NCBI GenBank assembly: GCA_006226595.1
Contig: SBGP01000107.1
Coordinates: 50,322-114,321 of the forward strand
Length of the DNA: 64,000 bases
From: Deltaproteobacteria bacterium
Lineage (GTDB): Bacteria > Myxococcota_A > UBA796 > GCA-2862545
Direction: 5' to 3'
The notes beneath the pieces are model-generated. The model was not told the DNA's origin. It saw only the letters and a program-made list of their open reading frames with translations, and did no database searches. Every line of letters starts with the position of its first letter. Position 1 is the first letter of the stretch. The translations under genes were made by a program, and so were the position numbers. Positions 25,647-32,886 of this stretch are shown piece after piece.

Positions 25647-27041
25647 ATGGATCGTGCGTCCCAGGTTCGCCAAGCGCTGCTCTCGCTGACACTGCTCCTC
25701 GCCCTTGGCCTGCTCGCGATGGTTCAGGCAGACACCGACGACCTGCCGTTTGGGCCCGCATTCACTCGCTTCCACCAGGTCTCGCCCATCGAGGGGTCGA
25801 GGGTCCTCGTCATCCTCGACAACGTGCGCGCCGATCGCCTGGCGCTGTGCGGCGCGGATCGGCCGACCTCCTCGGTGCTCGAGTCGCTCGTGGCGAAGGG
25901 GGCTCGCCATCGCTGCGATGCGATTGCACCGGGAAGCTGGACACTGCCCTCCCACGCCAGCTTCTTCACGGGCCTCCCTGTTCACGAACACGGCGCCCAC
26001 GCGATGGTGGGAGGCACGCGCATGGCCGACACCGCGCAGATCGCGCGTCCGCTGTCGGATGACGTGACGACCCTCGCCGAGCGCATGCGCACCGCCGGGT
26101 TCCAGACCGTGCTCGTCACTGCCAACCCGGTGTTGTCGGAAGAGGCCGGACTGCTCCGTGGCTTCGACCGCGTGGAGCGGGCAACGCACTTCGGCGACTT
26201 CCGCGGAGAGGCTGCCGTGCGCGCGGTGCGACGGTCCCTGCGCGGAGGCCTCGAGCCCAACAAACCCCTGTTCCTCGTCGTGAACCTGGTCGACGCACAC
26301 TGGCCGTGGCCCGAGATCCCGGCTGACGTCGGCTGGGTGCCGCCGCGGCCGGGCTTCGAGTTCACTCCGTGGGCGCAGGACTCCGAGTGGGCGCGCTGGC
26401 ACCGCGGCGAGCTCGACGGGTCGGAGCGCGAGCGCTTCCTCGCGAAGGTCCGCGACCTGTACGACTACGGGATCGCGGTTGCGGACCGAACCCTCGGTGA
26501 CGTCCTGCGCGTGACCGAGGACCATGGGTGGCTCGACGAGCGCGCTGTCGTCGTCGTGACCTCGGATCATGGCGAGATGCTCGGCGAACACGACCGGATC
26601 GATCACGGGCACCTGCTGTGGCAGGGCAACCAGGAGGTCCCGTTCGTGGCCTGGGGGCCTGGGGTGCCCGAGCTGCCGGAGCGGCTCTCCGCGCTCGCGG
26701 CGCACGCGTTGCTACTCGGTGAGGCCATGCCCGAGGCGCCCCACGTCGCCATCGCCCTTCCTCACGTTCAGCGGTCCAAGTGGGCTGGGGGCGCGGCGTA
26801 CACCGAGACGACGGCTGCGATGTGGGACGGCTCGGACAAGCTCCTGTGGATCGATGGCGAGTCGACGCGCTTCGATCTGATGGCCGATCCGAAGGAGACC
26901 TCTCCCATGCCGGCGGATGAGCACCCGCTGTACGACGAGCTTCAGCGTCTTGGTGAGACGGCTCGGGAGAGTGGGCGTGGCGAAGTGGATGGGGATCTGG
27001 GCGAGGCGCTCAAGGCGATCGGCTACGCCGCGGACGACTAG
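25647..27041 (+). CDS. Second sulfatase-fold protein with Thr at the nucleophile position
   Basis: This is a 464-residue exported or anchored protein with a hydrophobic N-terminus (residues 9-25). The metal-binding start is VLVILDNVRADRLALCG (Asp58, Asn59), with VVVVTSDHGEMLGEHDRIDHG later. At the nucleophile position it has Thr99-Leu-Pro-Ser102-His instead of Cys-x-Pro-x-Arg. This is the same substitution as in the protein at 17022, so the two are likely paralogues of a non-formylglycine subgroup. A phosphoester substrate in the envelope is more likely than a sulfate ester. It follows the SRPBCC gene by 13 bases and could be transcribed with it. Confidence 0.78.
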   Translation: MDRASQVRQALLSLTLLLALGLLAMVQADTDDLPFGPAFTRFHQVSPIEGSRVLVILDNVRADRLALCGADRPTSSVLESLVAKGARHRCDAIAPGSWTLPSHASFFTGLPVHEHGAHAMVGGTRMADTAQIARPLSDDVTTLAERMRTAGFQTVLVTANPVLSEEAGLLRGFDRVERATHFGDFRGEAAVRAVRRSLRGGLEPNKPLFLVVNLVDAHWPWPEIPADVGWVPPRPGFEFTPWAQDSEWARWHRGELDGSERERFLAKVRDLYDYGIAVADRTLGDVLRVTEDHGWLDERAVVVVTSDHGEMLGEHDRIDHGHLLWQGNQEVPFVAWGPGVPELPERLSALAAHALLLGEAMPEAPHVAIALPHVQRSKWAGGAAYTETTAAMWDGSDKLLWIDGESTRFDLMADPKETSPMPADEHPLYDELQRLGETARESGRGEVDGDLGEALKAIGYAADD

Positions 27042-27049
27042 CGGGTACT

Positions 27050-27070
27050 TGCTGACCGGTCCTGTCAGCA
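27050..27070. repeat. Inverted repeat, 7-bp arms, between sulfatase-fold gene and alkC
   Basis: TGCTGAC at 27050-27056 pairs with GTCAGCA at 27064-27070 across a seven-base loop. It lies nine bases after the upstream stop codon and 32 before the alkC start. It could be a weak terminator or an operator for alkC. No U-tract is present. Confidence 0.4.
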
Positions 27071-27102
27071 GCCCGAGCTAGACCCGCCGCATGGGAGGGC
27101 GA

Positions 27103-28203
27103 ATGGAGCCGTTCAAGGAGCGCATCAACGCGGAGGCCGTGCAGGCCCTCGCCACCGAGATCGTGGGAAGCACGCCCAGCTTCGACGCCGAGTCCTTCGT
27201 CGCCGAGGCGGTTCCGGTGCTGGACGACCTCGAGCTCAAGGCGCGCGTCGTGCACGTCGCGGCCGCGCTTCGTCGGCACCTGCCCGCGGACTTCGAGCAG
27301 GCGCTCGAGGTACTCCTTCGGGGCCTCGCACCGCCGAACGCCACCGACCAGCGCGTCACCGAGGCGTTTCGCTACTGGCCGGTGCTCCAGGTCGTCGAGG
27401 ACTACGGCGTGGCCACGCCAGAGGCGTCGCTCACGGCGCTGCGCGAGATGACGCGCCGCTTCTCGGCGGAGTTCGCGGTGCGGCCGTTTCTCACCGCCCA
27501 CCCCGAGCTCGCCTGGGCTGCCGTCGAGGCCTGGGCCGACGACCCCGATCTACACGTGCGTCGCCTGGCTTCCGAGGGCACTCGCCCGCGACTGCCCTGG
27601 GGAGGCGTGCTCAGGGACAGCGTGGCCGATCCGTCGCGCGGGCTGGCGCTGATCTCCCGGCTGGTGGACGACGATGAGCTGTACGTCCGGCGGAGCGTCG
27701 CGAACCACCTCAACGACGTGGCCAAGGACCACCCGGCTCGCGCCGTGGCGACCGCCGCGGACTGGCTCGCCCGGTCGACCGAGGACCGGCAGTGGGCGGC
27801 CCGCCACGGTCTTCGCACGCTGTTCCGGAAGGGGGACACCGCGACCCTCGCGCTGTTCGGCTTCGGACCGGCGCCCGTCGAGGTCGTCGACGCCCGGATC
27901 ACCGAGCAGGTGCCGTACCCCGGCGAAGCCGTGCTCGAGCTCTCCCTGCGCCACACCGCGGGCGACGCGCGCAGCCTGCGGGTGGAGTGGGTCGTCGAGG
28001 CCCCCCGATGGCGCAAGGTCTTTCGCGGCCCGGAGCGCGAGCTCGCGGCGGGCGAGGTGTGGTCGATTCGCAAGCGCTTCGCGATGAAGCCGGTGAGTGT
28101 GCGTCGTCAGGCGCCCGGGGCGCATCGCGTGGGGGTGCTCGTCAACGGAGAAGTCCTGACGGAACTCGGTTTTGAGCTCCTTGGTGGCGACCCGCTTCCG
28201 TGA
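27103..28203 (+). CDS. alkC: AlkC-like DNA alkylation repair glycosylase
   Basis: This is a 366-residue AlkD-superfamily protein. The start at ATG 27103 has GGGAGG upstream and yields the family-typical beginning MEPFKERINAEAV; ATG 27091 is less likely. HEAT-like repeats fill about residues 60-250 (HPELAWAAVEAWADDPDLHVRRLASEG; DDELYVRRSVANHLNDVAKDHP). The last 100 residues form a beta-rich Ig-like domain (VEVVDARITEQVPYPGEAVLE), which is a known feature of AlkC but not AlkD. AlkC excises 3-methyl purine and cytosine lesions. It stands alone with a possible operator at 27050. Confidence 0.85.
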   Translation: MEPFKERINAEAVQALATEIVGSTPSFDAESFVAEAVPVLDDLELKARVVHVAAALRRHLPADFEQALEVLLRGLAPPNATDQRVTEAFRYWPVLQVVEDYGVATPEASLTALREMTRRFSAEFAVRPFLTAHPELAWAAVEAWADDPDLHVRRLASEGTRPRLPWGGVLRDSVADPSRGLALISRLVDDDELYVRRSVANHLNDVAKDHPARAVATAADWLARSTEDRQWAARHGLRTLFRKGDTATLALFGFGPAPVEVVDARITEQVPYPGEAVLELSLRHTAGDARSLRVEWVVEAPRWRKVFRGPERELAAGEVWSIRKRFAMKPVSVRRQAPGAHRVGVLVNGEVLTELGFELLGGDPLP

Positions 28204-28281
28204 CGAAATAAGACGACAGAAAATGCACGATAAAAGTGTCGCATGAACGGGAGGTGGATACCGGAAGAGCAAGGAGGTCCC

Positions 28282-28584
28282 ATGAAGGGTTTTCAGGCTC
28301 CCACGGTCATCTTCTCTCCCGGAGAGGTCCTCGCTCCGGAGCGCCTCACCGCCATGGCCCGTCAGGCTCGGCAGGGCTGTCCCGCGCACCGCGCCGCTTT
28401 CGAAGAGGCGCTTGGCCTGGTCCTCGCCGCCCTGGACGACCCCGAGTACGCAGGAGAGCGCATCATCGCCCGCGGTGGTCCGCGACCCATCCTCCGACGC
28501 GTTCCCGCCAGCCCCGGAGAGGTCTCCGGGCTCTACGTCACGCCACTTCGCGGCAATCGCCCGCCGACCGACGAGTCGGGCTAG
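28282..28584 (+). CDS. Small hypothetical protein (100 residues)
   Basis: The ATG at 28282 follows a near-perfect Shine-Dalgarno sequence (AAGGAGG) by five bases, which supports translation. The product has no transmembrane or signal segment. Its middle is helical (PAHRAAFEEALGLVLAALDDP) and it contains one Cys in RQGCPAHR. The upstream 80 bases are much richer in A and T than the surroundings (GACGAAATAAGACGACAG), as expected of a strong promoter. No family is recognised. It is convergent with the SDR gene, 15 bases apart. Confidence 0.6.
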   Translation: MKGFQAPTVIFSPGEVLAPERLTAMARQARQGCPAHRAAFEEALGLVLAALDDPEYAGERIIARGGPRPILRRVPASPGEVSGLYVTPLRGNRPPTDESG

Positions 28585-28599
28585 GGCGAGCCACGGGTC

Positions 28600-29457
28600 T
28601 CAGCGAGTCTCGGACTTCGGAAGCCGGCGCACGCGCGGGTCGTTCTCGAGGTCGTCGAGGCTGTTGAACCGCGGCATCTCGGGGCTGGCGATGGTCACTC
28701 CGCCGTCGACCTCGAGGATCGTGCCCGTGATGTAGCTCGCCGCCGGCGACGCCAGGAACAGCGCGGCGTCGGCGATGTCCTTCTCGACGCCCCAGCGCTT
28801 GAGCGGGATCGCACGGCGGATCATCTCGACGATCTGCGCGTTCGGGCTGGCGACGTTGCTCATGCCCCAGCTGCCCTCGATGGGACCGGGGCTGATGCCG
28901 TTGACGCGCACGCCCTCGGGGCCCCACTCCTGGGCGCACACCCGGATCAGCTGGTTCACGCCGGCCTTCGCGGCGCACACGTGGGCCTGGAAGTGCAGCG
29001 CCTGGACCGCCTCGGGCGCGGTGATCGCGAGCATCGAGCTCGGTCGGTTCGCGCGGGAGAAGCCGGCCTTGAAGGTGTTGAACGTGCCGGTGAGGTCGAT
29101 GTCGACGACCGTGCGGAAGCCCTTGGCGCTCATGCCGGTGACCGGCGCATAGAAGTTGCCCGCCTGGCCGGCGACGACGAGGTCGAGCTCGCCGAGCGTA
29201 TCCGCCGTCTTCGCGACCGCGGACTCGACCTGCTCGTAGTCGCGGGCGTCGCATGCGATGCCGATGGCCTCCGAGCCCGTGGCCTCGCGGATCCCCGCGG
29301 CCGCTTCCTCGCAGCGCTCCGGGTTGCGGGACAGCACCGCGACCCTCGCACCATGTGCGGCGTAGGCGGTGGCGATCGCGAGGTTCATGCCGCGGGTGCC
29401 GCCCATGACGAACGCGACCTTGCCGGCGAGCAGGTCGCTCGCGAACACGCCGCTCAC
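28600..29457 (-). CDS. 2,4-dienoyl-CoA reductase-like SDR
   Basis: This is a 285-residue SDR starting at GTG 29457, overlapping the P450 stop (GTGA). The cofactor loop is VMGGTRGMNLAIATAYAAHGA. The segments AGNFYAPVTGMSAKGFRTVV, DIDLTGTFN and VNGISPGPIEG resemble peroxisomal 2,4-dienoyl-CoA reductase (DECR2). The classical Tyr-x-x-x-Lys is absent; Lys is kept in CAAKAG, as in that family. Such enzymes reduce dienoyl-CoA with NADPH so that unsaturated chains can enter beta-oxidation. It is the second gene of the operator-controlled P450 operon, suggesting an unsaturated, oxidised side-chain intermediate as substrate. Confidence 0.82.
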   Translation of the reverse strand: MSGVFASDLLAGKVAFVMGGTRGMNLAIATAYAAHGARVAVLSRNPERCEEAAAGIREATGSEAIGIACDARDYEQVESAVAKTADTLGELDLVVAGQAGNFYAPVTGMSAKGFRTVVDIDLTGTFNTFKAGFSRANRPSSMLAITAPEAVQALHFQAHVCAAKAGVNQLIRVCAQEWGPEGVRVNGISPGPIEGSWGMSNVASPNAQIVEMIRRAIPLKRWGVEKDIADAALFLASPAASYITGTILEVDGGVTIASPEMPRFNSLDDLENDPRVRRLPKSETR

Positions 29458-30650
29458 TTGGCCGCCACGGCGCCGAGGCGCTCGCCCGGCGTGAAGCGGA
29501 TCGGCATCGACTTGATGCCGCGCACGAAGCTGGAGCTCACCCGCTCGGGCGCCCCCACGAGCTCCCAGTCCGGAATCCGCTTGAGCAGCTGCTCCAGCGC
29601 GACCTTGACCTCGAGACGCGCCAGGAAGGCGCCGATGCAGAAGTGCGTGCCGAAGCCGAAGGACAGCACCTTGGTGCTCTTGAGGTCCCGGTGGATGTCG
29701 AAGGTGTAGGGCTCCTCGAACTTGGTCGGGTCGAAGTTCGCCGCGGGGTAGACCATCATGATCTCCTCGCCCTTCTTGATCTCGTGACCCATCAACACCG
29801 TGTCCTTGGTCGCGGTGCGGGACATGCGGATGAACGGCGTCACCCAGCGGATGGCCTCCTCGGCGGCATTCTCGATGAGCGAGGGGTCCGCGAGCAGTGC
29901 CTCACGAAGCTCCGGGCGCTCGGCGAGGACCTGAACGGCGCCGCTGACCACGTTTCGGGTCGTCTCGGAGCCGCCGATCATCATCATGGTGTGCTCGAAG
30001 AGCACGTCGTCCTCGGTCATCTCGCCCTTGTCCATGGCCTGGACCCAGATCGAGAGGAGGTCGTCCTGCGGGTTCTCGCGACGCTCGTCGGCCAGCATCA
30101 TGTGGATGAAGCCGAAGTTGATGAACGCCTCGTTCACCTCTTCCGTGACGTGGTCGGGGCCGTTGCCGCCGAGCATGAACACGTCCATCGCGCGGTGTAC
30201 CTCTTCGCGGTACTCGGGCGGGATGCCGGTCATCTCGGTGATGATCTGGATGGGCAGCTTGGCCGCGAGCGCATCCACGAACTCGCACTCGCCCTGCTCG
30301 ATGACGTCGTCGATGAGCTTGTCCACCGCATCGCGGATGTGGTCCTCGAGCTTGGCCACGGCGGGGCGGGTGAACAGGTGCTTGATCAGCCCGCGGCGCG
30401 TGCGGTGCTTCTTGCCGTCGAGGTTGATGAAGCTCGGGTCGTTCGGCAGCTTCGGGACGTTGCCTTCCTCGGAGTGGAAGGTCTCGGGATCCTTGGCGAC
30501 CGCGACCAGGGCGTCGTAGCTCGCGGCTACCCACATGTCGGAGTTGGGATCGTAGTAGACGCCCTTCTCGCACAACCAGTCCATCAGCGGACGGGTGTCG
30601 CCGTCGAAGGTCTTGGGGTCGAGGAGGTCGAGGTGGCTGAAGTCGGGCAT
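29454..30650 (-). CDS. Cytochrome P450, CYP125/CYP124/CYP142-like
   Basis: This is a 398-residue soluble bacterial P450. The start ATG 30650 gives MPDFSHLDLLDPKTFDG. The I-helix MIGGSETTRNVVSG, the ExxR segment EEAIRWVTPFIRMSRTA, and the haem loop FGFGTHFCIGAFLARLE with ligand Cys338 are intact. The ETTRN, TPFIRMSRTA and ANFDP segments resemble the mycobacterial CYP125/CYP142/CYP124 group, which hydroxylates the terminal methyl of cholesterol or branched lipids. It needs a ferredoxin and reductase not found here. A KstR-like operator lies 25 bases upstream of the ATG. A different terminal hydroxylase substrate cannot be excluded. Confidence 0.9.
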   Translation of the reverse strand: MPDFSHLDLLDPKTFDGDTRPLMDWLCEKGVYYDPNSDMWVAASYDALVAVAKDPETFHSEEGNVPKLPNDPSFINLDGKKHRTRRGLIKHLFTRPAVAKLEDHIRDAVDKLIDDVIEQGECEFVDALAAKLPIQIITEMTGIPPEYREEVHRAMDVFMLGGNGPDHVTEEVNEAFINFGFIHMMLADERRENPQDDLLSIWVQAMDKGEMTEDDVLFEHTMMMIGGSETTRNVVSGAVQVLAERPELREALLADPSLIENAAEEAIRWVTPFIRMSRTATKDTVLMGHEIKKGEEIMMVYPAANFDPTKFEEPYTFDIHRDLKSTKVLSFGFGTHFCIGAFLARLEVKVALEQLLKRIPDWELVGAPERVSSSFVRGIKSMPIRFTPGERLGAVAAK

Positions 30651-30675
30651 GTCGGGGTCCCCCGTGGCCCTTGAA

Positions 30676-30689
30676 TAGAACACGTTTCA
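30676..30689. promoter_or_regulatory. KstR-like operator, site 3 (between two P450 genes)
   Basis: TAGAACACGTTTCA fits TnnAACnnGTTnnA and shares the TTTCA arm with site 2b. It lies 25 bases upstream of the first P450 start on the minus strand and 95 bases upstream of the second P450. A TTGACA at 30697-30702 close by could be a -35 element for the plus-strand P450, so one bound dimer may affect both promoters. Confidence 0.7.
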
Positions 30690-30784
30690 GTTTCCGTTGA
30701 CAATCGTCAGCGTAAATTGGATGCTCAGCCTCACGGAACACTCCGCTGAGGCCGATCGCGACGGCCTCCACGCAAGGGCACCTC

Positions 30785-32146
30785 ATGACCGCACCGCTTC
30801 CGCCGGGACCTCGGGGGGATCTCCTGTTGGGCAGCACGCTCGACTTCAAGGAGCATCCGCTGCACTACATCAAGTACCTGCACGACGCGTATGGGGACGT
30901 GGTCCGCTTTCGCGTCGGTCCGTCGTACTGGTACCTGATCGCGCACCCGGATCACATCTGGGACGCGATGACCCGTCGCGCCGACGTCTTCCTCAAGCCC
31001 CAGGTCGCGAAGCGTCTGTGGGACAAGTTCCTCGGGGATGGCCTGCTGACCACCGAGGGCGACGCGTGGAAGCGCCTGCACAAGCTGGTGATGCCGGCCT
31101 TCCACCGCAAGCGCATCGCCGCCTACTCCGAGGTGATGACCGCGTTCTCCCACCGCATGGTCGACGCGTGGGCGGCGGGCGAGCGCCGGGACTTCGACGA
31201 GGACATGGTCCAGCTGACCCTCGAGATCGTCGCCAAGACGCTCTTCGACGCGGACGTGCAGGAGGGTGCCGAGGTCGTCGGCGAGGCGATGCACGTGATC
31301 CAGCGCGAGATGATCGAGCACATCCACATGCCGGTGCCCGTGCCGCGGTGGTGGCCCAGCGCGCGAAACAAGCGAAAGCTCAAGGCGATCGCCGACATGG
31401 AGGGCGTGGTCCGCGAGGTGATCGACGCGCGACGCGCCAGCCTCGAGGATCACGGCGACCTGCTGTCGATGCTGCTGCTCGCCAAGGACGAGAACGGGGA
31501 GGGGCTCAACGACCGCGAGGTGCGCGACCAGGCGATGACCATCTTCTTCGCGGGCCACGAGACCACGGCGCACGCGATGACGTGGATGTGGTACCTGCTC
31601 GCCCGGCATCCGAAGGTCACGGAGCGGCTCGTGGCGGACATCGACCGGGTCACCGGTGGCGAGCCGATGACCCTGGCGCACCTCAAGGAGCTGCCCTACC
31701 TCGAGCAGTGCGTGAAGGAGTCGATGCGCATCCTGCCGAGCGTGTGGGTGTTCATGAAGGAGCCGACCGAGGACGTCGAAGTGGGCGGCTTCCTGATCCC
31801 CAAGGGCTCGCAGGTGATGATCTCGCCGTACGTCACCCAGCACGACGCGCGCTGGTTCCCGTCTCCGGAGACCTTCGACCCGGACCGCTTCGAGAAGGAG
31901 CGGGCCAAGTCGATCCCGGCGGGCGCGTACATCCCGTTCTCGGGGGGGCAGCGGATCTGCCTCGGCAAGTCCTTCGCGATGATGGAGGCGCAGCTCGTGA
32001 TCGGCTCGCTGCTCCAGCGGGTCGTGCCCTCCGTGCCCGTGGACTACAAGCTGTCGATGAAGGCGGAGCTGTCGAACCACCCGGACGGCGGGATGCCCGT
32101 GGACATCGTGTTCCGAGACGCGCCGCACGAGGCGGTCGCGAAGTAG
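30785..32146 (+). CDS. Cytochrome P450, second class
   Basis: This 453-residue P450 is not closely like its neighbour. It begins with the proline-rich hinge PLPPGPRGDLLLGS and has the I-helix FFAGHETTAHAMTW near 255, ExxR in CVKESMRILP near 311, PERF-like FDPDRFEKER and the haem loop FSGGQRICLGKSF with Cys392. The layout is that of the long, CYP102/CYP110-like bacterial group that hydroxylates fatty acids, alkanes or terpenoids. No membrane anchor or reductase domain is attached. The ribosome site is weak (AAGG). It shares the divergent control region with the CYP125-like gene, so two oxidations of one substrate family are plausible. Confidence 0.92.
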   Translation: MTAPLPPGPRGDLLLGSTLDFKEHPLHYIKYLHDAYGDVVRFRVGPSYWYLIAHPDHIWDAMTRRADVFLKPQVAKRLWDKFLGDGLLTTEGDAWKRLHKLVMPAFHRKRIAAYSEVMTAFSHRMVDAWAAGERRDFDEDMVQLTLEIVAKTLFDADVQEGAEVVGEAMHVIQREMIEHIHMPVPVPRWWPSARNKRKLKAIADMEGVVREVIDARRASLEDHGDLLSMLLLAKDENGEGLNDREVRDQAMTIFFAGHETTAHAMTWMWYLLARHPKVTERLVADIDRVTGGEPMTLAHLKELPYLEQCVKESMRILPSVWVFMKEPTEDVEVGGFLIPKGSQVMISPYVTQHDARWFPSPETFDPDRFEKERAKSIPAGAYIPFSGGQRICLGKSFAMMEAQLVIGSLLQRVVPSVPVDYKLSMKAELSNHPDGGMPVDIVFRDAPHEAVAK

Positions 32147-32154
32147 CCCGAGGT

Positions 32155-32186
32155 GCGCCCGCCCCGCATGCCAGCGGAACGGGCGC
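32155..32186 (+). terminator. Stem-loop after the second P450 gene
   Basis: GCGCCCG at 32155-32161 pairs with CGGGCGC at 32180-32186 across an 18-base loop, followed by GTTTCGG. It begins nine bases after the P450 stop codon. The loop is long and the U-tract short, so termination here is tentative. Confidence 0.35.
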
Positions 32187-32301
32187 GTTTCGGACCCATC
32201 CATTCAAGAAGCGTGTGGGCAGCGCAGGACGCGCGCGCGGGAGCTGTCGAGCCCGGCACGAGGGCCTGGCGGTCACAAGGGGACGCATCCCGGACGTGCG
32301 G

Positions 32302-32886
32302 TCACCACAGGGGCCGGTCCGGGCGCACGCCGAAGCAGTGGTACACCCCGCCCGGAGGCAGGCTCCAGGGCACCAGCTCGAACTCGGTATCGGCGAAGAG
32401 CGAGTCGTAGAACCGGTGGTAAAGCCACGGGAGCGCGGTCAACTGGGAGAACGCCGCATCCGGCGCGTAGCGGGACATCCATCCGAGCACGGCCTCGCGC
32501 GTGACGAGCGGCAGGTTCGGGGTGGGCAGACCAGACAGGATCACGTCCGGGCGGTCCGAGAGGGCGCGGAACTCGTGGAGGTCGAGCACATCGCCGTGGA
32601 GCACGCGAGCGCGCGGCACCCGTGCCTGGGCGAGTGCCGCGAAGTCCTCGTCCCGCTCGACGGCGAACAGCACGCTGTCCGGGTGCATGCGGCGGGCGAC
32701 CACCTCGGTCACCGCGCCCGTGCCCGCGCCCAGCTCGAGGAGCACCTGTGGGCGGCTGTCGTCGACAAAGCGGCACATCGCCTCGGCCAGGGCCGTGCTG
32801 GACGGCGCGAGCGAGGCGATGGACGGTCCCTGAGCGAGGAACTTCCGGAGGAAGAGCATGGAGGGCACGGTTGGGATCGCGCTCAT
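32302..32886 (-). CDS. SAM-dependent methyltransferase, phospholipid N-methyltransferase-like
   Basis: This 194-residue class I methyltransferase starts at ATG 32886, overlapping the stop of the acyltransferase gene (ATGA). The SAM site is VLLELGAGTGAVTEVVARRM, with FAVERDEDF and VLHGDVLDL following. The post-motif segment VILSGLPTPNLPLVTRE resembles PmtA-type phosphatidylethanolamine and ornithine-lipid N-methyltransferases (SGLP-x-x-x-LP). The N-terminal MLFLRKFLAQG could sit on the membrane surface. Coupling to a GNAT acyltransferase suggests it methylates the head group of an amino-acid lipid. The substrate is inferred. Confidence 0.75.
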   Translation of the reverse strand: MSAIPTVPSMLFLRKFLAQGPSIASLAPSSTALAEAMCRFVDDSRPQVLLELGAGTGAVTEVVARRMHPDSVLFAVERDEDFAALAQARVPRARVLHGDVLDLHEFRALSDRPDVILSGLPTPNLPLVTREAVLGWMSRYAPDAAFSQLTALPWLYHRFYDSLFADTEFELVPWSLPPGGVYHCFGVRPDRPLW

